Positions 49,486 to 61,535 of a stretch of DNA of 64,000 bases are shown one piece after another (position 1 is the stretch's first letter; every line of letters starts with the position of its first letter). Made by a program: the position numbers and the translations under genes. Below the pieces are notes generated by a model. The model was given only the letters and a program-made list of their open reading frames with translations, did no database searches and had not been told where the DNA came from. Origin of the DNA: Flaccisagitta enflata (Eukaryota; Chaetognatha; Sagittoidea; Aphragmophora); contig OZ231128.1 in NCBI GenBank assembly GCA_965153355.1, positions 15,128,001-15,192,000 of the forward strand. Direction: 5' to 3'.

Positions 49486-49924
49486 TCTCAAAACTGCACT
49501 GTGAATCCTGAGAACCGCCATGTCATTTTTTGGATAACTGTATGTTTTTCTTCAATTTGGTATACTCTGGCATAAAATATGTCATCGGGCACTTTTTGTA
49601 AAAAATCCAAAATTGTTTATTTTATATTATATCTTGTATACAAAATTCACTTGGTAGGTTGAAAATTTTTTTGACAGCATTTTTGAATTCCTTGTGTGAT
49701 TTCCTTTCATTTGATAGGTTGCACTATATATTTTTTTAGGCAGTTTTCAAATATAATCGGTAGCCAAGAAAACCAATTCTATTTCTTAATCAAAATATTC
49801 AGTGTGACCTATTAAATGATCGGAAATTACATCAGAAATTCAAATGTGCTTTCAGAAAATATTTTCTACATATCTGAAAATTTCTGTATGCAAAATAAGA
49901 TATAAAATTATTATTTTTGGACTT

Positions 49925-51532
49925 TTCAGTTGGGTGCATGCAACTCTACAACCTGCTTTGTTGGTCCGTCCATCCATTGGTCCATCCGTCAGTTACACTT
50001 TACTTTTTTTTGGTTTTTGCGGTCTGTTGCGCCACCGCTCCTGCCCAAATGATGAAGTGACCTCAAATACAGCCCTTATCTAACCGCACACCCCCCTCTA
50101 CATAGCCCCCAAAAGAAAAACCAAAAAACCGTTTCTGGGGACCCCAAGAACTATCATCTAGGATGTCTTGGCTACCTAAAACAACATCAGACTAAATCAT
50201 TTGAATGCAAAATTTAGATAAAAGTCATTTTTTTTGCAAAAATCAAGTATTTTTTAGCATATTTGGCATTTTTTCTGTTCACAAAGCTTCCAAAACTTTA
50301 GAAAATACCTGAAAAGTGTAGGGATACGTAATATACAACTGCTTTTACCATTTCAAGCTAGTTTTGGTTAATATTTTAAAGATAAGAGCAAAAAAATAGC
50401 AAAAAAACAGCAAATTATACTGTTTTTTAATATTTTTTCTGCCTTAAATTTGTTTTAGCTATTTCAAAAAGCCTGTAAACTATAAAAAGTGTGTGGCAAC
50501 AGTTGGACTACATGTAGTTTTCACTTTTTTAGCAATTTTAATGAAATATCTATCACTTAAAAGTTTAAAAAATGACTTGGAAATGGGTGCCTTCCGCGTT
50601 TGTAACAGAGGAACCGTTTTAAAGAAGGCTGGATACACATCTTTCAATCAAGCTGTGTAGTTGCCTGGACACTATGTTACTGTCCATGTATACACGTATA
50701 CACCCCTCTCTGCATGTCCCCAAAGGCATACAAACAAACATATTTACACTTTCTAATGCTGTTAAAGCAATATGGTGGGTTTATTTTTATTTGCCTAAAA
50801 GAGATATCTAACACTAAAGAGCATGTAGATGGTCAAAACAAAAATATAATTAACTTTGATATTTAATCATAATACGAACTAGTGAATTATATGTAAAAAT
50901 CTATATAATGTATACACTCACACCTTTACAAGATAGTTTGAGTGTACTTAAAACTAAAAAACTTTGAATTACTATAAAAAAAACCTGAATTTACTGTTTC
51001 TAAGTCATTTTTTAAACTTCTAAGTGATAGATATTTCATTAAAATTGCTAAAAAAGTCGAAACTACATGCAGTCCAACTGTTCCCACACACTTTTCATAG
51101 TTTACAGGCTTTTTGAAGTAGCTAGAACAATTTTAGGCAGAAAAAATGCTAAAAAAGAGCTTAATTTGCTGTTTTTTTGCTATTTTTTTGCTCTAATCTT
51201 TAAAATATTAACCAAATATAGCTTGAAATGGTAAAAGCAGTTGTATATTACGTATCCCTACACTTTTCAGATATTTTCTAAAGTTTTGGAAGCTATGTGA
51301 ACAGAAAAAGTGCCAAATATGCTAAAAAATGCTTGATTTTTGCAAAAAAAAAGACTTTTATCAAAATTTTGCATTTAAATGATTTAGTCTGATGTTGTTT
51401 TAGGTAGCCAAGACATCCTAGATGATAGTTCTTTGGGTCCCCAGAAACGGTTTTTTGGTTTTTCTTTTGGGGGCTATGTAGAGGGGGGTGCGCACGCGAC
51501 TGGGGTAGCCGTTTATCCGGCCTTGTTTCAAG
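49925..51532 (-). mobile_element. AAGGCC element split by a palindromic insertion
   Basis: Minus-strand 5' end AAACAAGGCCGGATAAACGGC and motif AGTCGCGTGCG lie at 51491-51531. The body, (GGAC)n tract and 3' hairpin AGTTGCATGCACCCAACT lie at 49927-50088. CGCA is duplicated at the break, and the consensus ACCGCACGCGACT has it once. Confidence 0.85.
50089..51490. mobile_element. 1.4 kb palindromic element with 4-bp CGCA duplication
   Basis: Near-perfect arms of about 490 bp (50089-50580 and 51000-51490) begin CACCCCCCTCTACATAGCC. CGCA flanks at 50085-50088 and 51491-51494. A loop of about 420 bp lies between the arms. No conserved open frame; the superfamily is not assigned. Confidence 0.9.
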
Positions 51533-51734
51533 AAGTGCTCGATAGAATATTTTTTTATGGTTGGATCTTGATTTCTGCATGCCAGGACTACATTTAATTT
51601 AAGAGAAACATAGTTATCCAAAAATTGTCCTGGCGGTTCTCAGGATTCATAGTGACTGGGATTTGGCCCATTAGGCTGATATATGGGCCTGGGGGTTGGG
51701 GGAGGAGGGACGGGGGAGAAAGAGGAGAAATTTC

Positions 51735-51880
51735 TCCTGTGTGAAAGCATAGGTCATCGGCTCCTTCGGGGCCGCTGCCCTGCTCCCACCCTCAAGTGCA
51801 ATCATGACTTACCTAAGTGGAGCACGGGTACCGCTGACCACCTAACGCTTTTGCAACTATTTTTTATAAGAACGTCAGTT
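51735..51880 (-). mobile_element. Hairpin-module head fragment
   Basis: AAAGCATAGGTCATCGGCTCC, CTTCGGGGCCGCTGCCC and GGGTACCGCTGACCACC match the head and hairpin module of the composite elements. A second, more diverged head is at 52437-52542. Confidence 0.65.
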
Positions 51881-52079
51881 TATGGCGACTGAAAACGCTG
51901 CCGATGGAAGGACGGACAAGAAGATTTACAGACCAAAGCTTCTTGTAGAGATTGTAGAGGATGTTTCATAAACTAGATGAGGACAATTGCTCGTTACTCT
52001 TGTAACTAAAACACACCAATTCACCCAAGGGCAAGATCGTTAAGTCCTTTCTGGTCACGTTAGCGATGTCAATCCGTGT

Positions 52080-52215
52080 CTTAGTTTTCAAGTGTTTTTA
52101 ACCGGGTAATGTTTTCAAGTGTTTTTAACCGGGTAATGTTTTAGGGTTAGGGGTGGGGTTAGGGTTGGGGATGGGGTGGGTTTTAGGGATAGGGCTAGGG
52201 CTAGGTGTTGGTTAG
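52080..52215. repeat. Degenerate TTAGGG-like tract
   Basis: A 30-bp duplication (GTGTTTTTAACCGGGTAATG) precedes GGGTTAGG-, GGGATAGG- and GGGCTAGG-type units at 52140-52210. Confidence 0.65.
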
Positions 52216-52675
52216 ATTTCATACGTTTTAGCTAGAGTAAGCTTCAATTAAAGATTTGCTCTTGCGGGAAAAAAACAAGTGCACATTGAATTCCCTAACA
52301 TTACCCCATTTCCTTGACAGATTGAATCGAGGTCAAGCTTCATGCATCTGCCGGACATTCTATTCCGCACGCACAAGCATGAGCACATTTTCATCCATTA
52401 AGACCACGCGAGCTGAGACCATGAAAATTCTTTCCAGTATTGACGGCTGTCGTCGCTGCCGCTCGCACCATCACACCCCTCTTTACACTCACATAGGAGC
52501 ACGAGTACCGCTGATCCTCTAAAGCTTTTGCGACTATTTTCCCTTCTACCTCATACATATACATCCATGCGTCTGAAAGGGTATCTTATGTTAGTTTAGC
52601 ATATTGTTAAGCAAGAACCAAAGATAAACGACGATAGAAGTGTAGTATGACCCAAGCCTGTTATAAGTTCAGCTG
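52216..52675. other. Non-genic stretch
   Basis: Contains a diverged composite head at 52437-52542 (GTACCGCTGATCCTC, TTTTGCGACTATTTT). Nothing else recognised. Confidence 0.4.
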
Positions 52676-52760
52676 CGAGGGGGGGGGGGGGAGAATCAAA
52701 CGGTTTTGAGATGGGGAAGGAGAGGAAAGGGGGGGGGGAAGAATGATACGATAAAGGTGT
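52676..52760 (-). mobile_element. C-tract-bounded repeat, fragment
   Basis: G runs flank AATCAAACGGTTTTGAGATGG, the complement of the end of copies at 4150-4447 and 17950-18215. Confidence 0.5.
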
Positions 52761-52784
52761 TCCCAGATTTTTTGAATTTGTATT

Positions 52785-52968
52785 TCTTTTAGCGGTTACT
52801 AATAAAATGTATTTGATATAACTGAGTAGTACTAAATTATAAGGTTTGTTGTAATTTTAGTGTCCGAAATTGAGTACGCTCTAAGAATGATGAAGGCTTT
52901 ATTTAGCTTCAAAAAAATAAAAACATGAAGCCTTCATAAATGAAATGATGTTCTTGAAAAAAAAAGTG
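52785..52968 (-). mobile_element. Tc1/mariner-type MITE (CACTTTTTTTT family), truncated
   Basis: On the minus strand it begins CACTTTTTTTTTCAAGAAC after TA (52969-52970) and follows the other copies through GAAGGCTTCATG and AAAGCCTTCA. It breaks off at about 52785. Confidence 0.7.
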
Positions 52969-52970
52969 TA

Positions 52971-53685
52971 GGAAATTTTAAAAAACGCAATGAAGGGACA
53001 AACTAAAGGCGTCGGTTGTAGGTGGAATTCCAGAAGAAGCGGGTTGGTAGAGCTGGGGGTTGTGTGTGATCAACTGTTATAATATACCTAGTATTTTAGC
53101 TCAAAACTGATAATAACTACAGTGTTAATGCCGTGAGGTACATTATCATTTTCGCACCCTGTTGCTCAATTTCAACCGTTGCAACAATTTTTTTTTCAAA
53201 TTTACCTTTTGCATCCTAAGGGATTGACGAGGCCCATGGATCTTGCGCCGGGACATCTGCTTCTTGTCGCCAACGCGATAGATGGTCGGCGATCTCAGTC
53301 CAAAGAAGACAATCCGTTCTCACAATGTAACCCTCGTCCGTCAACCAAGTCACGAACTCTACGACCTTTCCTACTCCAACTACTTCATGACGCAGCCATC
53401 TGTTTTCAGTTTATGTATTTTTAGATTCAGTCATTATAACTCAGTCATTTTGAGCTTTCTGCGCCCCTTTCACCTCCCAAATAAGCTTCTGATCTTCCAT
53501 CTACATACACTCGCGCCATGAACCAGGCATTGGAATACAATGCATTTTGTCCTCTCCTTGCATTTTCTCTCAGTCAATTTTGAAAAAGCTTACCATAATT
53601 GCATGGGAACTGGTTAGAAATATTTTCTTTCCCATTTAATTATCAAAAAATCGCTCAACTCGTGGATTTGAGAAAATGTAGGGTT
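52971..53685. other. Non-genic stretch of mixed composition
   Basis: 53215-53400 is richer in GC than its surroundings and stop-free in more than one frame, but nothing in it is recognised. No repeat family seen. Confidence 0.3.
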
Positions 53686-53687
53686 CG

Positions 53688-54155
53688 GGTGTGTCAATAT
53701 GCAAAAGGTCTTCTGATCAGCTCATCATTATTAGGGAGTATGAAGTCATTAATTACAAAACACTTGCCATTTTTACCTTTTTTCAATTTCAGTCATCTTC
53801 CGTTTTTTTAGCGCATGTAAAGATTGTCAAAAATATATGTACTTTTAGCGACTGCACACGGTTTTGTTGAAAATGAGAAAGATATATCATATACAAAATT
53901 ATATTTTTTCTATTATTAAATCTTCTTGTATAAAAGCAGAAGATTTTCAGTAATTTTTCACAGTATAAGGAAAAAAAAAATCATTGGGTTTTGATTTTTT
54001 TCCTTATCAATAATCTAGGTGCAAAACCAGCTGCACTACAATATAGAAATTAGGGGCTATATAGGATTTAGAAAAAAAAAAATTAAATTTGAAAAAAGAA
54101 AAATAGTAAGTGTCATAGAATTACTGTCCCAACACTCCTTGATGATGATGATCTG
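53688..54155. mobile_element. MULE-like TIR element adjoining the giant satellite
   Basis: Left end GGGTGTGTCAATATGC, then AAAAGGTCTTCTGATCAGCTC and TCATCATTAT. The right part has the inverted CTTGATGATGATGATCTGATC and CAAAAAACCTTTT, after which the 21-bp satellite begins. The right outer 15 bp are missing. Confidence 0.6.
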
Positions 54156-54169
54156 ATCAAAAAACCTTT

Positions 54170-57100
54170 TGTCATTCATTTGTCAATCCAAGTCATTCCT
54201 TCGTCAATCCAAGTCATTCCTTCGTCAATCCAAGTCATTCCTTCCTCAATCCAAGTCATTCATTCGTCAATCCAAGTCATTCATTCGTCAATCCAAGTCA
54301 TTCATTCGTCAATCCAAGTCATTCATTCGTCAATCCAAGTCATTCATTCGTCAATCCGAGTCATTCATTCGTCAATCCGAGTCATTCATTCGTCAATCCG
54401 AGTCATTCATTCGTCAATCCGAGTCATTCATTCGTCAATCCGAGTCATTCATTCGTCAATCCAAGCCATTCATTCGTCAATCCAAGTCATTCATTCGTCA
54501 ATCCAAGTCATTCATTCGTCAATCCAAGTCATTCATTCGTCAATCCAAGTCATTCATTCGTCAATCCAAGTCATTCATTCGTCAATCCAAGTCATTCATT
54601 CGTCAATCCAAGTCATTCATTCGTCAATCCAAGTCATTCATTCGTCAATCCAAGTCATTCATTCGTCAATCCAAGTCATTCATTCGTCAATCCAAGTCAT
54701 TCATTCGTCAATCCAAGCCATTCATTCGTCAATCCAAGTCATTCATTCGTCAATCCAAGTCATTCATTCGTCAATCCAAGTCATTCATTCGTCAATCCAA
54801 GTCATTCATTCGTCAATCCAAGTCATTCATTCGTCAATCCAAGTCATTCATTCGTCAATCCAAGTCATTCATTCGTCAATCCAAGTCATTCATTCGTCAA
54901 TCCAAGTCATTCATTCGTCAATCCAAGTCATTCATTCGTCAATCCAAGTCATTCATTCGTCAATCCAAGTCATTCATTCGTCAATCCAAGTCATTCTTTC
55001 GTCAATCCAAGTCATTCTTTCTTCAATCCAAGTCATTCTTTCTTCAATCCAAGTCATTCTTTCTTCAATCCAAGTCATTCTTTCTTCAATCCAAGTCATT
55101 CTTTCTTCAATCCAAGTCATTCTTTCTTCAATCCAAGTCATTCTTTCTTCAATCCAAGTCATTCTTTCTTCAATCCAAGTCATTCTTTCTTAATCCAAGT
55201 CATTCTTTCTTCCAATCAAGTCATTCTTTCTTCAATCCAAGTCATTCTTTCTTCAATCCAAGTCATTCTTTCTTAATCCAGGTCATTCTTTCTTCAATCC
55301 AAGTCATTCTTTCTTCAATCCAAGTCATTCTTTCTTCAGTCCAAGTCATTCTTTCTTCAATCCAAGTCATTCTTTCTTCAATCCAAGTCATTCTTTCTTC
55401 AATCCAAGTCATTCTTTCTTCAATCCAAGTCATTCTTTCTTCAATCCAAGTCATTCTTTCTTCAATCCCAGTCATTCTTTCTTCAATCCAAGTCATTCTT
55501 TCTTCAATCCAAGTCATTCTTTCTTCAATCCAAGTCATTCTTTCTTCAATCCAAGTCATTCTTTCTTCAATCCAAGTCATTCTTTCTTCAATCCAAGTCA
55601 TTCTTTCTTCAATCCAAGTCATTCTTTCTTCAATCCAAGTCATTCTTTCTTCAATCCAAGTCATTCTTTCTTCAATCCAAGTCATTCTTTCTTCAATCCA
55701 AGTCATTCTTTCTTCAGTCCAAGTCATTCTTTCTTCAATCCAAGTCATTCTTTCTTCAATCAAGTCATTCTTTCTTCAATCCAAGTCATTCTTTCTTCAA
55801 TCCAAGTCATTCTTTCTTCAATCCAAGTCATTCTTTCTTCAATCCAAGTCATTCTTTCTTCAATCCAAGTCATTCTTTCTTCAATCCAAGTCATTCTTTC
55901 TTCAATCCAAGTCATTCTTTCTTCAATCCAAGTCATTCTTTCTTCAATCCAAGTCATTCTTTCTTCAATCCAAGTCATTCTTTCTTCAATCCAAGTCATT
56001 CTTTCTTCAATCCAAGTCATTCTTTCTTCAATCCAAGTCATTCTTTCTTCAATCCAAGTCATTCATTTTTTCTTCAATCCAAGTCATTCTTTCTTCAATC
56101 CAAGTCATTCTTTCTTCAATCCAAGTCATTCCTTCTTCAATCCAAGTCATTCCTTCTTCAATCCAAGTCATTCTTTCTTCAATCCAAGTCATTCTTTCTT
56201 CAATCCAAGTCATTCTTTCTTCAATCCAAGTCATTCTTTCTTCAATCAAGTCATTCTTTCTTCAATCCAAGTCATTCTTTCTTCAATCCAAGTCATTCTT
56301 TCTTCAATCCAAGTCATTCTTTCTTCAATCCAAGTCATTCTTTCTTCAATCCAAGTCATTCTTTCTTCAATCCAAGTCATTCTTTCTTCAATCCAAGTCA
56401 TTCTTTCTTCAATCCAAGTCATTCTTTCTTCAATCCAAGTCATTCTTTCTTCAATCCAAGTCATTCTTTCTTCAATCCAAGTCATTCTTTCTTCAATCCA
56501 AGTCATTCTTTCTTCAATCCAAGTCATTCTTTCTTCAATCCAAGTCATTCTTTCTTCAATCCAAGTCATTCTTTCTTCAATCCAAGTCATTCTTTCTTCA
56601 ATCCAAGTCATTCTTTCTTCAATCCAGGTCATTCTTTCTTCAATCCAGGTCATTCTTTCTTCAATCCAAGTCATTCTTTCTTCAATCCCAGTCATTCTTT
56701 CTTCAATCCAAGTCATTCTTTCTTCAATCCAAGTCATTCTTTCTTCAATCCAAGTCATTCTTTCTTCAATCCAGGTCATTCTTTCTTCAATCCAAGTCAT
56801 TCTTTCTTCAATCCAAGTCATTCTTTCTTCAATCCAGTCATTCTTTCTTCAATCCAAGTCATTCTTTCTTCAATCCAAGTCATTCTTTCTTCAATCCAAG
56901 TCATTCTTTCTTCAATCCAAGTCATTCTTTCTTCAATCCAAGTCATTCTTTCTTCAATCCAAGTCATTCTTTCTTCAATCCAGAAGTCATTCTTTCTTCA
57001 ATCCAAGTCATTCTTTCTTCAATCCAAGTCATTCTTTCTTCAATCCAAGTCATTCTTTCTTCAATCCAAGTCATTCTTTCTTCAATCCAAGTCATTCTTT

Positions 57101-58830
57101 CTTCAATCCAAGTCATTCTTTCTTCAATCCAAGTCATTCTTTCTTCAATCCAAGTCATTCTTTCTTCAATCCTAGTCATTCTTTCTTCAATCCAAGTCAT
57201 TCTTTCTTCAATCCAAGTCATTCTTTCTTCAATCCAAGTCATTCTTTCTTCAATCCAAGTCATTCTTTCTTCAATCCAGTCATTTCTTCAATCCAAGTCA
57301 TTCTTTCTTCAATCCAAGTCATTCTTTCTTCAATCCAAGTCATTCTTTCTTCAATCCAAGTCATTCTTTCTTCAATCCAAGTCATTCTTTCTTCAATCCA
57401 AGTCATTCTTTCTTCAATCCAAGTCATTCTTTCTTCAATCCAAGTCATTCTTTCTTCAATCCCAGTCATTCTTTCTTCAATCCAAGTCATTCTTTCTTCA
57501 ATCCAAGTCATTCTTTCTTCAATCCAAGTCATTCTTTCTTCAATCCAAGTCATTCTTTCTTCAATCCAAGTCATTCTTTCTTCAATCCAAGTCATTCTTT
57601 CTTCAATCCAAGTCATTCTTTCTTCAATCCAAGTCATTCTTTCTTCAATCCAAGTCATTCTTTCTTCAATCCAAGTCATTCTTTCTTCAATCCCAGTCAT
57701 TCTTTCTTCAATCCAAGTCATTCTTTCTTCAATCCAAGTCATTCTTTCTTCAATCCAAGTCATTCTTTCTTCAATCCAAGTCATTCTTTCTTCAATCCAA
57801 GTCATTCTTTCTTCAATCCAAGTCATTCTTTCTTCAATCCAAGTCATTCTTTCTTCAATCCAAGTCATTCTTTCTTCAATCCAAGTCATTCTTTCTTCAA
57901 TCCAAGTCATTCTTTCTTCAATCCAAGTCATTCTTTCTTCAATCCAAGTCATTCTTTCTTCAATCCAAGTCATTCTTTCTTCAATCCAAGTCATTCTTTC
58001 TTCAATCCAAGTCATTCTTTCTTCAATCCAAGTCATTCTTTCTTCAATCCAAGTCATTCTTTCTTCAATCCAAGTCATTCTTTCTTCAATCCAAGTCACT
58101 CTTTCTTCAATCCAAGTCACTCTTTCTTCAATCCAAGTCACTCTTTCTTCAATCCAAGTCACTCTTTCTTCAATCCAAGTCACTCTTTCTTCAATCCAAG
58201 TCACTCTTTCTTCAATCCAAGTCACTCTTTCTTCAATCCAAGTCACTCTTTCTTCAATCCAAGTCACTCTTTCTTCAATCCAAGTCACTCTTTCTTCAAT
58301 CCGAGTCACTCTTTCTTCAATCCGAGTCACTCTTTCTTCAATCCGAGTCACTCTTTCTTCAATCCGAGTCACTCTTTCTTCAATCCGAGTCACTCTTTCT
58401 TCAATCCGAGTCACTCTTTCTTCAATCCGAGTCACTCTTTCTTCAATCCGAGTCACTCTTTCTTCAATCCGAGTCACTCTTTCTTCAATCCGAGTCACTC
58501 TTTCTTCAATCCGAGTCATTCTTTCTCCAATCCGAGTCATTCTTTCTCCAATCCGAGTCATTCTTTCTCCAATCCGAGTCATTCTTTCTCCAATCCGCGT
58601 CATTCTTTCTCCAATCCGCGTCATTCTTTCTCCAATCCGCGTCATTCTTTCTCCAATCCGCGTCATTCTTTCTCCAATCCGCGTCATTCTTTCTCCAATC
58701 CGCGTCATTCTTTCTCCAATCCGCGTCATTCTTTCTCCAATCCGCGTCATTCTTTCTCCAATCCGCGTCATTCTTTCTCCAATCCGCGTCATTCTTTCTC
58801 CAATCTGAGTCATTCCTTCTTCAATTCATT
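54170..58830. repeat. 4.65 kb satellite, 21-bp unit
   Basis: About 220 head-to-tail copies of GTCATTCTTTCTTCAATCCAA and variants. Variants form ordered blocks (see findings). Because 21 is divisible by three and only two of six frames meet a stop in the unit, frames stay open for up to 1565 codons. Several 1-bp deletions and a few insertions (near 55190, 55755, 56065, 56245, 56835 and 56980) shift between frames without closing them. This argues against coding. Confidence 0.97.
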
Positions 58831-58919
58831 CATTTGGTAATTAAAGTCATTTATCTGACGATTTAAGTCCTGCAGTTTTATATTGCACTCATACCTTGCA
58901 ATGCACCCACATCGCATGT

Positions 58920-59075
58920 AGGGCTCTCATCCTGTCTTCCAACTACAAGGCTCGAATCTTAGCCGAAAGGCTTAAATTCTAGCCAAGCCAAGCATAAATT
59001 AAAGGCTGCCACATCTCAACATACATTGGGGCTGAATCCTTTTCCCGCCCTCCTATTTCCCCCTTTGTCCCCTCT
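58920..59075. repeat. Short 21-bp GGCTC minisatellite relic
   Basis: AAGGCTCGAATCTTAGCC and AAGGCTTAAATTCTAGCC are two units of the composite-element minisatellite. The rest shows nothing. Confidence 0.5.
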
Positions 59076-59079
59076 TTGG

Positions 59080-59255
59080 TCACGGACACACAACTCAACA
59101 CCTTGCTATGTTGGTCCGATGGTCCATCCATCCAACTGAAATATTTCAGGAACATTATCTTTTTTGCATTTTTTTGGTGTTTTGGCTGTTTTGTGTGTTT
59201 TGAAGCACTAGTACTGCTTCTGTGCAACCGTCGGCGACTTTTGCCCAGTTTTGGG
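59080..59255 (-). mobile_element. AAGGCC element, degraded
   Basis: GGTCACGGACACACAACTCAA, CACCTTGCTATGTTGGTCCG and GGTCCATCCATCC correspond to a minus-strand 3' end and tetranucleotide tract. The 5' end is not recognisable. Confidence 0.5.
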
Positions 59256-59284
59256 CTTGTTTCTCTTTTACCATCTATTCCTTC

Positions 59285-59480
59285 TTGCCCCATTGCCCCC
59301 TCACTGTATTCTCCCTTTTCCATGTTCCCCCTTGCACTCTGTATTCCCCTCGCCCTGTTCATCCACTTGCTCTGTGTTTTCTTGCCTTTTTTCCCCTTGA
59401 CCAATGTTTCCCTTTATCTTGTGTTTAGTCCTCCCCTTGTGTTTACTCCTTTTCTTACGTTTCCACATGACTAAGTGTTT
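59285..59480. repeat. Pyrimidine-rich 20-bp minisatellite
   Basis: Degenerate CCCCTTG.CC..TGTTTCC units, the same type as the array at 60560-61110. Confidence 0.65.
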
Positions 59481-59580
59481 CCACCTCCTCGTCTCAACCT
59501 CAACCATACCGTCCTTTTGGTGTTATAAATCCCATTTTCTTTCTCAACCTCAGTATTACCTTTGAGCCTTATCTTCAGTG

Positions 59581-60515
59581 CACCATGAACCTCAAGAACC
59601 GCCAAGGCGTATTTTGGATTACTTCAAGTCTCTCTTCATTATGGTATTAAGATCCTATCATTTAAAATATTTCATTTGGCACTTTTTGAAAAAAAATCAC
59701 TTTAGGTCAATATGTGTTGCATATGCAACATATTTTGCATATGCAAAGTATGTTGCATATATAACACATGTCACATATGCAACACATATACTTAGCATAT
59801 GTAACATGTATTAAAAATGCTAGGTATGTCGCATTTGCAACACATTTCACATATGCAACAAATATATGTCGCATATGCATCACGTGTATGTTGCAGATGC
59901 AACACTTGTTGCATATGAGTGTGGGCTTTCATCATTCAATTCTTTCAGAAACATCTCTAACAGTAGGAACTATTATCATTTGTTATAATAATATATGTTA
60001 TAATAGCATTTGTTATAATATATATCATTTGTTATAATGATATTTGCAAGTTTCGCGACCATGCAACATCATCTTCACGTGACCCTCCATTCTACAATGA
60101 TAAAAACCCTATCAAAATTTGCTCTAAAATGTTTCTTGCTGAATCCTGTGTTAATTGAAGGGGGTCACATGAAGATCACATCCTGGGCATGATCACGAAA
60201 TCAAAATCTCATTATGATGAATGATAGTGGTCCCTGCTGATGAAGAGGTTTCTGAAAGAACTTGATGTCAAAAGCCCACCATATGCACCAGATGTGATAT
60301 GTCGCATATGCAAATCATGTACTATGAAAATCATGTACTTTGTATATGCAACATGTTGAAAAAGCAACAAATTTTCACTAAATTTTTTTTAAGAAAGGGC
60401 CTGATGAAATATTAATAATGGTTGAATCTTGATCCCTGCATCTGTGGATTGTGCTTAAATGAAAAACTGGAGTAATCCAAAAAACATTGTGGCAGTTCTT
60501 AGAGGATCCATGGTG
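59581..60515. mobile_element. Palindromic element with GCATATGC-rich arms
   Basis: Inverted ends CACCATG(A/G)A and AAGAACCGCCA...TTTTGGATTACT match those of 49496-51652. The left arm (59703-59920) holds about a dozen TTGCATATGCAA-like words; the right arm (60270-60370) holds a few. The centre has GTTATAATA repeats near 59980-60040. Confidence 0.75.
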
Positions 60516-60559
60516 TCCAACATGTGTTTACCTATTGCCAAAAATTTCCATAATACCAT

Positions 60560-61112
60560 CTCCCTTTCCCCCTTTCCATATGTCTTTCTCAGCCCATGTT
60601 TCCCCCCCCCCCAACCCTGTTTTTCCCACACTACATGCTTCCACCTTGCCCCAAGTTTCCTCCTTGCCCATGTCTACCCCTTACCTTATGTTTTCCCTTC
60701 ACCTCATGTTTCCTCCTCGCCTAATGTTTGTCCCTTGCCTCCGGTTTACCCCCTTTTGTGTTTCCCTCTTACCTTATATTACCCCTCGCCCTATGTTTCC
60801 CCCTTGTCATTTGTTCCCCTTGCGGCATATTTCCCCCCTCCCCTATTTTCCACCCTTGCCGCATTTTTCACCTCACCCCATGTTTCCAACTTGCTGTGTT
60901 CCCTCCTTGTCCTTGCCCTGTGTTAAACCCTTCACCATGTGTTTTATAAACCTTACACCCTGTTCCATTCACTTTATTTTGTCCATGCCCCATGTTATTC
61001 CCTTGTCCCTTTTTTTTCTCTCTCCTCATACTGTGTTTTCCCCCTGGCCTTGTTTTCCTCATACCTCGTGCTTTCCCCTAGACCTGTGTTACCCGTTGCT
61101 TTGTTTTTCTCC
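60560..61112. repeat. Pyrimidine-rich 20-25 bp minisatellite
   Basis: About 24 units like CTTGCCC(C/T)ATGTTTCCCCC. Long open frames here (up to 210 codons) are P/L/F/S-rich artefacts. Confidence 0.8.
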
Positions 61113-61136
61113 CTCTTAGAACTCTAAAATGTTATG

Positions 61137-61200
61137 GAGGGACTGATAGATGGGACGACCGACACAGCAAGGTGTAGGGTCGCGTGTCTGCGACTAAAAA
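61137..61200 (+). mobile_element. AAGGCC element, solo 3' end
   Basis: GACGACCGACACAGCAAGGTG and GGTCGCGTGTCTGCGACT followed by AAAAA. A G run follows at 61206. Confidence 0.7.
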
Positions 61201-61535
61201 GGCAGGGGGGGGGGAACAAAAGCGACTCAATTCTATACACCCCTGCCGTGACTTACGTATAGATACTTTTGTGTGTGGGGGGGATATAGATGGAGCGCGT
61301 TACTGGTTTCCTTTTTAGTTTACGTTGCGCAATACGTTTACGTCTAAACAGAATCAGTATGGGCACCTTTCATTGCTCTTTAACAAGCATTTTTCTTCGC
61401 ATCTGTTTGTTGGGTACTTACGAATCTTAACGTTTGGAGTTTCGAAGGATGTACTATGTCAGAGGGCAGACCTGAAAACTGTCTTCTTCCTTTTAGGTCA
61501 TTCATTCAACTATCTTAAAGCTACCGCAGAGCCCG

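Larger units (their letters stand above)
49496..51652. mobile_element. Fold-back element split by nested insertions
   Basis: Inverted ends share AATCCTGAGAACCGCCA and TTTTTGGATAACT. The right side has TATGGTTGGATCTTGATTTC, matching the element at 59581-60515. An AAGGCC element sits near its centre, and a palindrome sits within that element. Confidence 0.7.

Noticed and set aside
53216-53398. Stop-free minus-strand segment of about 60 codons with ordinary residue composition
   Set aside because: Also open on the plus strand, no start codon, no recognised domain; the length is compatible with chance at its higher GC.
54169-58866. 1565-codon plus-strand open frame (SKSFFLQ repeats) and 517-codon minus-strand frame
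   Set aside because: Both are translations of a 21-bp satellite. All three plus frames and one minus frame are open in the unit, and indels switch frames freely, so openness says nothing about coding.
60459-61119. 155- and 210-codon overlapping proline-rich frames
   Set aside because: Two frames are open over the same C-rich minisatellite; composition explains both.
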